Origin: Clostridiales bacterium
GTDB taxonomy: Bacteria > Bacillota > Clostridia > Lachnospirales > Lachnospiraceae
Length of the DNA: 34,944 nt
Direction: 5' to 3'
Assembly (NCBI GenBank): GCA_020860365.1
Contig: JAJBUL010000281.1
Span: 6,358 to 41,301, forward strand
In this document: in pieces, positions 19,260-27,517 of the stretch
Layout of the letters: every line of letters begins with the position of its first letter
Position numbering within the stretch: the first letter of the stretch is position 1
The notes under the pieces: model-generated
What the model was told of the DNA's origin: nothing
The model's input: the letters and a program-made list of their open reading frames with translations, nothing else
Database searches by the model: none
Made by a program: the position numbers and the translations under genes

Positions 19260-20612
19260 TTACAGTAAGAACTCGGCCATCACCTGGTTGCTCAAATCCA
19301 GGCCTCGCGCTGTCAGGGAAATGCGCCCACACTGTCTCTTTAGCAGGCCAGGAGAAATCATCCGCTCAATCACATCAGCATATACCTGATCGACCGGCAG
19401 ATGAAAACGGTCAGAAAATTCCTCTTCGGAGATACCGGAAAGCATCCGCAGTCCGAGAAACATAAACTCAGACATTTCGTCCTCCGCAGAAAGAATCTCA
19501 TAATCGCCATCGTGCTCTTCCCCGCTGCTTTCCTTCGCGGCGCACGGATGAAGCATCGTAGAATCAGAAGCACTCTGGATGTTGCCATGCACAGCAGTTC
19601 GCCATCTCTCCCTTATCAGTTCCTCATACGCGGCAGCTTCTGTCGGGTTTTGACAGCGCACACTCCCCAGAGATCGCTGAGCCAGATCACCGCTCTGTTT
19701 CCTGCGGTATCGAATCAAAGATGAGGCTCCCAGACCAAATCCCATGTATTCCGTTCCCCGCCAGTAGCCGATATTGTGACGGCATGCAAACCCCGGACGG
19801 GCATAGTTCGAGATTTCGTAGTGCTCATATCCCGCCTCACCCAGCAACTGCTCCGTGAGGACATACATCCTGCGCTCCTCCTCCTCGGAAGGCAGATACA
19901 ATGGCTGTTCTCCATTCTCACGAAGTATATCATCTTCATGATATTTCTGATAAAACGGAGTTCCTTCCTCAATGATTAAACTATACGCCGAAATGTGTTC
20001 CGGCGCAAGCATTAAAATTTGCCGCAGCGTATTCTCCCACGATTCTGCCGTTTGCCCAGGCAGAGCCGACATCAGGTCTATATTAATATTTTTATACCCA
20101 GCCGCCCTGGCCGCCTCATAGGAGTCAAGGAACGTCTCCCAGGTATGGATCCGGCCAAGGATGGCAAGCTCTGTATTATCCGCAGACTGAAGGCCAAAAC
20201 TGATGCGATTGATGCCGCAGGCCAGATAAGCCTCCAGTCTCTCTTTCTGTGATGCCGCATCAGCCAGACGAAGAGTCCCCGGATTACACTCAATCGTTAT
20301 TTCACATATCTCTGAAAAGCAAAACATCTCACGCAGTGCTTCCATGATCCTGGCTATCTCTGATGCCGGAAGAATCGATGGCGTACCGCCTCCAAAAAAC
20401 ACACTGGTAACTATGTATTCCTCCCGCTTCACACATTCCATTCTTTCAGACAACGCGGATGCACTGATCGGCATTCCGATCTGGATTTCTTTTATCAATA
20501 CCTGAACATACCGCTCGCGCTGTTCTCGCCCTGCAGGAGCAGAAAGGAAATCACAGTAAGCGCATTTTCTTACACAAAAAGGAATGTGAATATAGATTTC
20601 CAGTTTTCGCAT
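19260..20612 (-). CDS. hemW: Radical SAM heme chaperone HemW (coproporphyrinogen III oxidase-like)
   Basis: The N-terminus IYIHIPFCVRKCAYCDF holds the radical-SAM CxxxCxxC motif. FFGGGTPS binds SAM, and GINRISFGLQS and HISAYSLIIEEGTP are typical of HemW. The protein probably delivers heme or acts on porphyrins in the cytosol; true oxygen-independent oxidase activity is unlikely for this subfamily. At 450 residues it is longer than the usual 375-400. The excess is near residues 30-45 and in a Ser/Glu-rich stretch near 305-365 (SASDSTMLHPCAAKESSGEE) just before the C-terminal domain. The ATG at 20612 has a weak AAGG about 10 nt upstream. Confidence 0.9.
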   Translation of the reverse strand: MRKLEIYIHIPFCVRKCAYCDFLSAPAGREQRERYVQVLIKEIQIGMPISASALSERMECVKREEYIVTSVFFGGGTPSILPASEIARIMEALREMFCFSEICEITIECNPGTLRLADAASQKERLEAYLACGINRISFGLQSADNTELAILGRIHTWETFLDSYEAARAAGYKNINIDLMSALPGQTAESWENTLRQILMLAPEHISAYSLIIEEGTPFYQKYHEDDILRENGEQPLYLPSEEEERRMYVLTEQLLGEAGYEHYEISNYARPGFACRHNIGYWRGTEYMGFGLGASSLIRYRRKQSGDLAQRSLGSVRCQNPTEAAAYEELIRERWRTAVHGNIQSASDSTMLHPCAAKESSGEEHDGDYEILSAEDEMSEFMFLGLRMLSGISEEEFSDRFHLPVDQVYADVIERMISPGLLKRQCGRISLTARGLDLSNQVMAEFLL

Positions 20613-20679
20613 AGCATATTTACCTTCTTAAAATTCTCTGTTTTTAAACTACTCTGTCTTTCCACGTTATCTGCGTGTG

Positions 20680-20716
20680 TAAAAATCCGCAGGGTATTTT
20701 TATCCCTGCGGACTTT
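20680..20716 (-). terminator. Terminator of the ParE-type toxin-antitoxin operon
   Basis: A 9-bp stem (TCCGCAGGG/CCCTGCGGA) with a 9-nt loop lies immediately after the toxin stop. On the minus strand it is followed by TTTTTAC. Confidence 0.88.
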
Positions 20717-21040
20717 TCAGAAATTTATTTTAAGAAGAAGTGGTTTTGCATTCACAAGCATATGCAGAACTCTCAATATATACACAGTATGTTCTGTAAA
20801 ATTTATATAGAAATATATTTTATAATTTTTATAGTAGCACTTACGAATTCCCAGTGCCGCCAATTCATCATCTTCATCCAGCTCATGCTTGTCTGGCATA
20901 AATTCCAGTTTGGCAATTTTATTCCTGAAACCTGCAGATAATTTCAGAGCTGTCTCAGGAGACCTCTTCTCAAAAGCAATATAATCTGTATTATCCTGAA
21001 TATCATTCTCAGCCAGGGGAAGCGTGATCACGCTATACAT
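20717..21040 (-). CDS. RelE/ParE-family toxin
   Basis: The 107-residue protein (MYSVITLPLAENDIQD start) has the compact RelE/ParE pattern. An early helix contains NDIQDNTDYIAFEKRSPETA, a central segment IRKCYYKNYKIYFYI precedes the last strand, and VYILRVLHM closes the fold. Members either cleave mRNA on ribosomes or poison gyrase; the sequence does not decide which. The track start at 21106 is too far upstream. The ATG at 21040 overlaps the end of the antitoxin gene by 8 nt, so translation is coupled. It ends in a terminator. Confidence 0.85.
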   Translation of the reverse strand: MYSVITLPLAENDIQDNTDYIAFEKRSPETALKLSAGFRNKIAKLEFMPDKHELDEDDELAALGIRKCYYKNYKIYFYINFTEHTVYILRVLHMLVNAKPLLLKINF

Positions 21041-21209
21041 TTGCACTTTTATACCTGCTTTCCAATTCAGAAAAAAAGTCTTTATAATCCCTGCCTTTTC
21101 CATCAAGCATATCCTGATAGCTGTTCATTACCATTTTGCGAACTTCTTTTTGGTTCGCTTCCATTGCAGCTGTATAAATCACCTGTTCCTTATTTGATGT
21201 AATTCCCAT
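21033..21209 (-). CDS. Antitoxin of the RelE/ParE-type pair
   Basis: A 58-residue protein, MGITSNKEQVIYTAAMEAN..., mostly charged and helical, ending ELESRYKSANV. The ATG at 21209 follows GGAGG at 8 nt; the ORF-track start at 21284 lies upstream of the predicted promoter. It is assigned as the antitoxin because of its size, its position in front of the toxin and the 8-nt overlap. No DNA-binding fold is obvious from the sequence. Confidence 0.75.
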   Translation of the reverse strand: MGITSNKEQVIYTAAMEANQKEVRKMVMNSYQDMLDGKGRDYKDFFSELESRYKSANV

Positions 21210-21245
21210 AGAAAGATCCTCCTTCGGGTCAGTTCTTCTTTCAGA

Positions 21246-21263
21246 AACATATGTATCATAACA
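21246..21263 (-). promoter_or_regulatory. Toxin-antitoxin promoter with operator-like palindrome
   Basis: On the minus strand an extended -10 (TGTTATGAT, 21263-21255) is followed by an ACATATGT palindrome (21254-21247) at the expected transcription start. This fits autorepression by the antitoxin. Confidence 0.5.
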
Positions 21264-21317
21264 CATTTGAGTATAAAACGCCACCCCGATTTTTCACTTC
21301 AGCGATTTTTCAAATGC

Positions 21318-22706
21318 CTATTTGTTTTTAGCATCGCTGTTTTGGCGATCCCCATCTTCTCCGGCAAGCCCAAATTTTCTCCGAAACACCAGAAACAGCA
21401 CAATACAGATCACTGCGGAAAGCGCAGACCCGGCCGGCGCCGCCATGCCCATCGGGAACAGCGTATCCGGGAACAGTTTTGTCGCCAGATACGCGCCTGG
21501 AATCCGCACCAGCAGGACGGAAGTCAGGTTGTGCACGAAAGAAAAGCCTGACAGACCATATGCGCAAAAGAATCCGCTGAAGCAAAAGTGAATGCTCGCC
21601 ATGATACAGTCAAAGGAGTAAGAACGCAGGTACTGTCCGCCCAGCTCGCGCACGACGGCTTCACTGGAGAACAGACCGACAAACTGTTCCGGCACAAACT
21701 GACAGAGCACAAAGCAGACAAATCCAAACGAAACGGATACAAGGATCGCATATTAAAGCGTTGTTCTCGCCCGTTCATGCTGATTTGCTCCCCGGTTCTG
21801 CGCCGCAATCGCGGAGACAGAGGAAAGCATCGCGGAGGGAACAAGAAACAGGAAACTGATGATTTTTTCCACAATACCGACGCTGGCCGCCACGTCCACC
21901 CCACGCTGATTCGCAATCATTGTAATCACAAGGAATGAAATCTGAATAAACCCGTCCTGGCAGGCCACCGGCACACCGACTTTGAGAATGTCTGAAAATA
22001 CGGAGCGTTCCGGTCGAAAATCCGCTTTGGTAAGCTTAAGACCTGACATTTCCACATAGCGTTTTCTCGTCAGAAACACGAGCGCAAATACGACACTGGC
22101 TGCCTGCGACACCACCGTGCCATACGCAGCGCCCGCCGCCCCCATTCCAAAGCCGCCGATCAGCAGAAAGTCCAACGCTACATTCAGTACACACGCGACT
22201 CCGACAAAGTACATCGGACTTTTGGAATCACCCATGCCACGGTAAATGCAGCTGATCACATTGTACGCTGTGATAAACGGAATCCCTGCAAAACAGATCG
22301 TCAGGTAATCCTTTGTCTGCGAGATCGCCTCAACAGGAACCGACATCACGGTGATGATTCCATTTCTTGCAAACATCAGCACAACCATAAGAGTCACGGA
22401 ACCGATGGCGAACAAGGTTACCGTATTCCCAATAATGCGGGATGCGCGAAAATTATGTTTACTCCCGATCGCCACACCCAGGCCGACCGTAGAGCCCATC
22501 GCGAGGCCGACAATCACAACCGTCAGCATATGCATCACCTGACTGCCGATCGACACTGCTGAAGTCGCGGCGGCGCCGTTATATTGCCCGATCACATACA
22601 AATCCACCATCCCGTAAAAAGTCTGCAAAAAAGAAGAAAGCAGGTACGGCAGGGAAAACCGCAGCAATACTTTCAGCACACTTCCTTTTGTTAAATCCTT
22701 TTCCAT
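21318..22706 (-). pseudogene. MATE-family efflux transporter interrupted by an in-frame TAA
   Basis: The N-terminal 317 codons (21756-22706) and the C-terminal part (21318-21752) lie in one reading frame, separated only by a TAA at 21755-21753. Together they make about 461 residues, normal for MATE transporters. The N-terminal start MEKDLTKGSVLKVLLRFSLPYLLSSFLQ, the YNGAAATSAVSIGSQ segment, and many hydrophobic helices support the family. The C-terminal ORF could only restart at a GTG with no clear ribosome site. The stop falls in the middle loop (RARTTL*YAILVSVSFGF). It could be a real pseudogene, a readthrough case or a sequencing error. It lies 63 nt downstream of the TtcA-like gene. Confidence 0.85.
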
Positions 22707-22769
22707 CCTGATCTCCTGTTTTTTTGATCGCTTTCTTTAATCTGAGCGGTACTTTTTCTTTCCGTTCAT

Positions 22770-23738
22770 TTAGTCATCTTTTGGCCCGGTCTCATACTCA
22801 TCCAGAAAATGATGCCGCACTCCATCCTTCTTCCAGCCAATGATTGTATTCAGGTTCACATTTTCCGCACTGCGAAAAATATTACTCTCAATCACCGGAT
22901 CCCGCTCGGCCAGAAATGCGATTAGCTGCTTGATTTCCGCACGTTTCGAGCCTTTCTCTGTGCCGCCGCAAGTTGCGCAGTTCTCGGTAAACCGACATGC
23001 GCACTGAATGAAATGCAGGTCGTTATACTCCGCCCAGTGAATGATATCCTTCTCCCGGATCAGATACATTGGGCGAATCAGCTCCATTCCTTCGAAATTA
23101 TTACTGTGCAGCTTTGGCATCATCGTCTGCATCTGCCCACCATACAGCATTCCCATCAGAATTGTCTCAATCACATCGTCATAATGATGGCCAAGTGCGA
23201 TTTTGTTACAGCCGAGCTCTTTTGCCTTACTGTACAGATAGCCACGGCGCATTCTCGCGCAGAGATAACACGGAGAACTCTCTTCCGACGCTACGATGTT
23301 AAAAATTTCCGACTGGAACACCGTAATCGGGACATTCAGAAGCTTCGCATTGTCGAGAATCCGCTGATAATTCGCGTCATTATACCCCGGGTTCATCACC
23401 AGGAAAACAAGCTCGAAATTTCGTCTTCCATGGCGGTACAGTTCCTGAAAAAGCTTCGCCATCAACATAGAATCCTTGCCGCCGGAAATGCAGACCGCAA
23501 TCCGGTCCCCATCCTGAATCAGCTCATATTCCTGCACCGCCTTCGTAAACCGGCACCAGAGTTCCCGCCGAAACTTTTTAATAATACTGCGCTCTGCTGC
23601 GGCAGCCAAACGCGAAGCGTTTTCTGCATGGCTGGCGCAAGCTGCCGCCGAGCTTTCGCGAGGGGGCGTTTCCACCGCGTCAACGCAAGCTGCCCTCGCC
23701 GGGTTTTGCCCCAATCTTTGATTGTGGGGCGTGGGCAT
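22770..23738 (-). CDS. TtcA-family PP-loop ATPase (tRNA 2-thiolation type)
   Basis: The conserved protein begins near IIKKFRRELWCRFTKAVQEY. It has the PP-loop CISGGKDSML near residue 85 of the ORF, the CYLCARMRRG cysteine pair, and ALGHHYDDVIET. Later cysteines (CACRFTENCATC) could help ligate a 4Fe-4S cluster. TtcA relatives thiolate tRNA, using sulfur delivered by other proteins. The first ~50 codons (MPTPHNQRLGQ...VETPPRESSAAACASHAENASRLAA) come from repeat DNA. The ATG at 23738 has no usable ribosome site, so the true start is uncertain. It overlaps the rhodanese ORF by 220 bp in another frame, and the two probably form a sulfur-transfer operon. Confidence 0.82.
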   Translation of the reverse strand: MPTPHNQRLGQNPARAACVDAVETPPRESSAAACASHAENASRLAAAAERSIIKKFRRELWCRFTKAVQEYELIQDGDRIAVCISGGKDSMLMAKLFQELYRHGRRNFELVFLVMNPGYNDANYQRILDNAKLLNVPITVFQSEIFNIVASEESSPCYLCARMRRGYLYSKAKELGCNKIALGHHYDDVIETILMGMLYGGQMQTMMPKLHSNNFEGMELIRPMYLIREKDIIHWAEYNDLHFIQCACRFTENCATCGGTEKGSKRAEIKQLIAFLAERDPVIESNIFRSAENVNLNTIIGWKKDGVRHHFLDEYETGPKDD

Positions 23739-24100
23739 CCTCGCCTTTCAGGCGGGATATCCGCCGAGTTTTCGCGAGGGGGCGTTTCCATCGCCGCGCA
23801 AGCTGGCATATTCTGTAACTGATACCTCAGGTATTCCCGATATCCACCCGCAATGCTGTACGCGTCGTACCCTTCTTCTCCCAGTTCATACGCCAGTTCA
23901 TCACTTTCATCGCCTGTATAACACAAAAAACAGAGCGGGCGATCCTTTGGCAGAATCTCCCTGCTCTCTCTGATCCCGGACGCATCTATATGGATCGCAC
24001 CAGGAAACGTTCCTTTGTTATAGTCCTTCTGCGAGCGCATATCTATCACAATGCCAGTGATATTCCCCCGCAGAAGGTCTTTTATTGTGACTCGTTTCAT
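23519..24100 (-). CDS. Rhodanese-like sulfurtransferase with repeat-derived C-terminal tail
   Basis: Residues 1-95 form a single rhodanese domain: IVIDMRSQKDYNKGTFPGAIHID, then the active-site loop CYTGDES with the catalytic cysteine near 62, and IAGGYREYLRY at the usual domain end. The remaining ~95 residues (ACAAMETPPRENSAD...AKARRQLAPAMQKTLRVW) are Arg-rich, low complexity and encoded by the repeat cluster. They are unlikely to belong to the original protein. The ATG at 24100 has no clear Shine-Dalgarno sequence. A partner role in passing persulfide sulfur to the TtcA-like protein is inferred from adjacency. Confidence 0.8.
   Translation of the reverse strand: MKRVTIKDLLRGNITGIVIDMRSQKDYNKGTFPGAIHIDASGIRESREILPKDRPLCFLCYTGDESDELAYELGEEGYDAYSIAGGYREYLRYQLQNMPACAAMETPPRENSADIPPERRGCPRPTIKDWGKTRRGQLALTRWKRPLAKARRQLAPAMQKTLRVWLPQQSAVLLKSFGGNSGAGLRRRCRNMS
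23590..23810 (-). repeat. Repeat cluster (copies A and B) at the rhodanese/TtcA junction
   Basis: Two direct copies share a ~31-bp block (GCCGAGyTTTCGCGAGGGGGCGTTTCCAyCGC) beginning at 23647 (B) and 23763 (A), 116 bp apart, each followed by GCAAGCTG. Between them are two hairpins, GCCCCAATC-TTT-GATTGTGGGGC and CGCC-TTTCA-GGCG. Copy B extends further (CAGAAAACGC...) and matches copy C at 16.2 kb. The cluster replaces the end of the rhodanese gene and the start of the TtcA gene. Confidence 0.8.
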
Positions 24101-24206
24101 ATTACAATTCTATCCATTTCTGTATTCCATCTGTCTTGCCAAAACACAAATCCATATAAGACCAGAATTCTGATACGCTCTTTCTTTCAGATTATACTGC
24201 CCCGTA

Positions 24207-25229
24207 TTAATATGCCTTGCCCGCCAGAATCTCCTTATAGTCCTGCAGATTTTTTGCCAGCAGCGTCGGCGTATCAAGATGATATGGGCATTTACTCTTA
24301 CATTTGTTGCAGTGCAGGCATTCCTCAATCTTCATCATCTTCGCCTGCATCTCGGGCGTCAGCTGCGCTTCTGAAGGCGCACGGCGAATCATCAGAGACA
24401 TACGCGCGCAGTTGTTGATCTCAATGCCCGCCGGACACGGCATGCAATAGCCACAGCCGCGGCAGAATTCTCCCATCAGCTCCTGCCGGTCTTTCGCAAT
24501 CAGCGCACGGATCTCGTCCGTCATCACCGGGGGACAGACAATATAAGAAAGGAACTCTTCCAGCTCACGCATCCGCTGTACACCCCAGATCGGAAGGACA
24601 TTGTCAAACTGTGCCTCAAAGGCATAAGCCGCAGCAGAATTCGTAATCAGGCCGCCGGAGAGCGCTTTCATCGCGATAAATCCCATGTCTGCCTCCTGGC
24701 AGGCCGCTACCAGCTTTTCATCCTCCTCCGTTGCCAGATAGCAGAACGGGAACTGAAGTGTCTCATACAGACCGGATGCAATCGCCTCATTCGCCACCTT
24801 CAGGCGGTGGTTCGTGATCCCGATATGCAGAATCTTCCCCTGCCGCTTCGCTTCCAGCATACACTCATATACACCACTCTCATCCCCAGGCTTTGGGCAG
24901 AAAGAAGGATTGTGAAACTGGTAAATATCCAGATGATCCGTCTTCAGATTCGTAAGCGTCGTCTCCAGATCCTTCCAGAAATCCTCCGGCCGCACCGCCG
25001 CTGTCTTTGAGGAAATAAATACATGCTCCCGCACATCCGAGAGCGCCAGCCCCAGCTTATGCTCACTGTCCGTATAAAACCGCGCTGCATCAAAAAACGT
25101 AATCCCCTCGTCATACGCTCTGCGGATGATTTTCACCGCGTCCGCATCACTCACCCGCTGAATCGGCAACGCACCAAATCCATTTTTATTCGTAACAATC
25201 TCCGTTTTTCCGAGTCTTACCGTATCCAT
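24207..25229 (-). CDS. Aldo/keto reductase with C-terminal 4Fe-4S ferredoxin domain (second copy)
   Basis: The 340-residue protein has the barrel motifs GFGALPIQRVS, GITFFDAARFYTDSEHKLG near 45 (catalytic Asp/Tyr), SKTAA with the lysine, and YQFHNPS with the histidine. Two cysteine clusters follow: CRGCGYCMPCPAGIEINNC near 255 and CLHCNKCKSKCPYHLDTP near 305. It is a different subgroup from the reductase at 18-19 kb. The track start at 25319 adds an unconserved leader; MDTVRLGKTEIV at 25229 follows GGAGG at 11 nt and is preferred. Its substrate is unknown. Confidence 0.9.
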   Translation of the reverse strand: MDTVRLGKTEIVTNKNGFGALPIQRVSDADAVKIIRRAYDEGITFFDAARFYTDSEHKLGLALSDVREHVFISSKTAAVRPEDFWKDLETTLTNLKTDHLDIYQFHNPSFCPKPGDESGVYECMLEAKRQGKILHIGITNHRLKVANEAIASGLYETLQFPFCYLATEEDEKLVAACQEADMGFIAMKALSGGLITNSAAAYAFEAQFDNVLPIWGVQRMRELEEFLSYIVCPPVMTDEIRALIAKDRQELMGEFCRGCGYCMPCPAGIEINNCARMSLMIRRAPSEAQLTPEMQAKMMKIEECLHCNKCKSKCPYHLDTPTLLAKNLQDYKEILAGKAY

Positions 25230-25481
25230 CTTCGATATATCCTCCGTTCTTTTCCAGTGCCGGGCAATCCAGGGAGGCGTTTCCCCGCCCTTTTCTTTCG
25301 CAACTATCTTTTCCCGCATGATCCATGCAAAAATTTCATTCCGATTTTAACACGCATATGCCCCTGCATCAAGCGCAAATTTCGCTTCCATTCTCATCTG
25401 CATTCCATACGTTACTGGTCAAACCACGACCAAATGTTTGTTATCTTAGCCACTACTGGTGTGCCCTATAACGGCATCCCC

Positions 25482-26630
25482 TTATTCTGGATCTATCTCA
25501 TACAAAATCCTGATTTCCTCATAAATCTGCGCAAAATCGACCCTGCATTCCCCATCGTAAATACCCACCGGAACAATGGCGTCAAATCCATAAAGAGCCG
25601 CGGTATCCCCTTTTTTAAACGCATATACCAGTACCGTCTTCCACTTCGGATCTACGATCCAGTACTCCCGGACTCCGGCTCTTTTATACTTACTCAGCTT
25701 CAGACTGCGGTCTTTCCTTGATGTTGCCGGGGAGAGTACCTCCACCACGAGATCCGGAGCTCCGTATACGCGTCCCTTACGCACCTTCGACAGGTCGCAG
25801 AGAATCAATACGTCCGGCTGCACCATCGTCCGGTCATCACAGTCCAGCTGTACGTCAACCGGAGACGTAAATGCTCTGCATGTACCATGCTTCTCACGTA
25901 TATAATGATTGAACAGTGCCTGCAAGCTGTCCCCGATTGCCTGATGAATCAGAGTCGGAGATGCCATGTCATAGATCACACCATCGATCAGCTCCACCCG
26001 CCGTTCTTCCGGAAGCGCAAAATAATCCTCCAGGGTATAGTCTCCCTGCTGTTTCCGGTGTGCATACTCCGCCAGGGCTTCGGAAACCAGATAAGTTTCA
26101 GCAGGCGAAACCGTTCCGGAAAAAGAGCTTCCTGACATATGAGCCGCTTCCAGCTTCAACAGATGCTCCTTCGCATCCATTCCACAGCCAAAACCGGTCA
26201 GACTGCCATTTTTCCCTATCACACGATGGCAGGGGATCAAAATCAGTATCCGGTTTTTATTATTTGCACCGCCGCCCGCACGACAGGCCTGCGGCTGGCC
26301 GATTCTTACGGCGATATCCGCATAGCTTCTCGTCTCTCCGTAAGGAATCTCGCGCAGTGCATTCCACACTTTTTTCTGAAACGAGGTTCCCTGTGGATGC
26401 AGCGGAAGATCAAACTCCGTTCTTCTGCCCAAAAAGTAATCCTCCAATTCATCACAAGTACGCTTCAGCAGTTCAGAAGCCCTGCTATCTTCTGCCGTTC
26501 TATTATCCTGTGACAGATACGAGACAGGATACAAAGCCGTCAATGCCTCGCCGTCATCCTCCAGGCAAAGCCCGCCAATCGGCGAATCATAATACATCCT
26601 GTGCAGAGCCATTCTTTTTTCTTCTTTCAT
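25482..26630 (-). CDS. Fusion of methylated-DNA-protein cysteine methyltransferase and Uma2-family nuclease
   Basis: Residues 1-165 are an Ogt-type DNA methyltransferase. They include FQKKVWNALREIPYGETRSYADIA and the active site IPCHRVIGKNGSLTGFGCG, whose cysteine accepts alkyl groups from O6-alkylguanine. The segment before it reads NKNRILILIPCHR, diverged from the usual NPIPI form. Residues about 195-382 are a complete Uma2/DUF820 domain (YTLEDYFALPEERRVELIDGVIYDM, QPDVLIL, APDLVVEVLSPAT...KLSKYKRAGVREYWIVDP), a PD-(D/E)XK-like fold. No stop or frameshift separates the halves. The ATG at 26630 follows GGGGG at 6 nt and lies under a consensus promoter. The link suggests a repair role but is untested. 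Confidence 0.87.
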   Translation of the reverse strand: MKEEKRMALHRMYYDSPIGGLCLEDDGEALTALYPVSYLSQDNRTAEDSRASELLKRTCDELEDYFLGRRTEFDLPLHPQGTSFQKKVWNALREIPYGETRSYADIAVRIGQPQACRAGGGANNKNRILILIPCHRVIGKNGSLTGFGCGMDAKEHLLKLEAAHMSGSSFSGTVSPAETYLVSEALAEYAHRKQQGDYTLEDYFALPEERRVELIDGVIYDMASPTLIHQAIGDSLQALFNHYIREKHGTCRAFTSPVDVQLDCDDRTMVQPDVLILCDLSKVRKGRVYGAPDLVVEVLSPATSRKDRSLKLSKYKRAGVREYWIVDPKWKTVLVYAFKKGDTAALYGFDAIVPVGIYDGECRVDFAQIYEEIRILYEIDPE

Positions 26631-26820
26631 TCTTATCCCCCAGCATTTTTTTCTCTCTGATCTGATGGTGAACTTCCCATTGTCTAAAGCCAACGGGATT
26701 GTGGTCGACCTATTTCAAAAGCTCCCGATCATCAGAAACAGCCCGTGCTCTCCCCAATTGCTACATGAAGCTTCTGTTTCAGATTTCCGGAATTTTTTGT
26801 TATCTTAAGTTTATAAATGC

Positions 26821-26849
26821 ATATTACAGCATAGCCAATCGATTGTCAA
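26821..26849 (-). promoter_or_regulatory. Promoter of the methyltransferase-Uma2 fusion gene
   Basis: On the minus strand TTGACA (26849-26844) and TAATAT (26826-26821) are separated by 17 bp. The start would be near 26814, leaving a leader of about 180 nt with no feature I recognise. Confidence 0.8.
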
Positions 26850-27033
26850 GACGTTTCTTAACCATTATGGATTTATTTTAAACTATATTTTAAATTCATA
26901 TTGCTTTATCGTTATATGTGACAATTCACCTGCAGCTTTTTATTCATTCTGGCAATCCTTGCCACGATTTTCCGTTCCCTTCTCAGGGAATGCTTCCTTA
27001 ACTCTTTTGTTACATCCGTATCCTTTTTAAATA
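26850..27033. other. AT-rich intergenic stretch without a recognised gene
   Basis: I see no ORF with family motifs and no RNA gene here. It links the fusion-gene promoter to the terminator of the degraded surface-protein gene and marks the boundary of the accessory region. Confidence 0.5.
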
Positions 27034-27065
27034 AAAAGCCCTGAGTCGTTAAACCCAGGGCTTTT
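27034..27065 (-). terminator. Terminator after the surface-protein remnant
   Basis: A perfect 10-bp stem, AAAAGCCCTG/CAGGGCTTTT, has a 12-nt loop and T/A-rich flanks. On the minus strand it reads into CTTTTTATTT. It lies about 80 nt after the stop of the surface-protein fragment. Confidence 0.88.
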
Positions 27066-27147
27066 ATCTGAAATCTTCTTATCTGCATAGCTGACCATCG
27101 AAATCATCATGATCGTTCTGATTTTACCATAGCTGCCAAAACGGTTC

Positions 27148-27387
27148 TTATAACAGACTTCCCGCCACATTGGCCGTACCCGCTGTAACAGTGGCCGACA
27201 GGACGACTTCACTGATATCCGTACTGTCATACACCGTCGCCGGAGAGGAAACCGTCATGCCCGACACAGCAGGCGTCGCCTGCGAGATCGTAAACGTAAG
27301 TGAAACGGTACCGATGTAGCTTTTTTCTCCCGTGACCTTTTGCCATCTCCTACTTCCTGTTATTTCAAATCTGCTTGCTATATAACT
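27148..27387 (-). pseudogene. C-terminal remnant of a repeat-containing cell-surface protein
   Basis: One minus-strand frame is open for about 80 codons and ends in TAA at 27150-27148. It reads VTGEKSYIGTVSLTFTIS, then ATPAVSGMTVSSPATVYDS and VVLSATVTAGTANVAG. The Thr/Ser/Val-rich beta-strand pattern resembles Ig-like repeats of Firmicutes surface proteins. There is no start codon with a ribosome site and no upstream domain, so this is only the tail of a lost gene. The ORF-track entry at 27027-27230 is in another frame and is a shadow. Confidence 0.5.
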
Positions 27388-27517
27388 TTAGCTTCCAAAC
27401 TTCTACAGTTCGCTGCATAGAAAAAGACAGATCGCATCTACGACCCATCTTTTTTAGTTCAACATATTCACTTGGTTTTTTGGTAAACGCTGGCCACTAT
27501 TTCAATAGCTCACTTGA

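Noticed and set aside
23722-23973. 83-codon plus-strand ORF across the repeat cluster
   Set aside because: Antisense to the rhodanese gene and made largely of repeat sequence.
27027-27230. 67-codon minus-strand ORF
   Set aside because: It passes through the terminator and is in a different frame from the surface-protein remnant.
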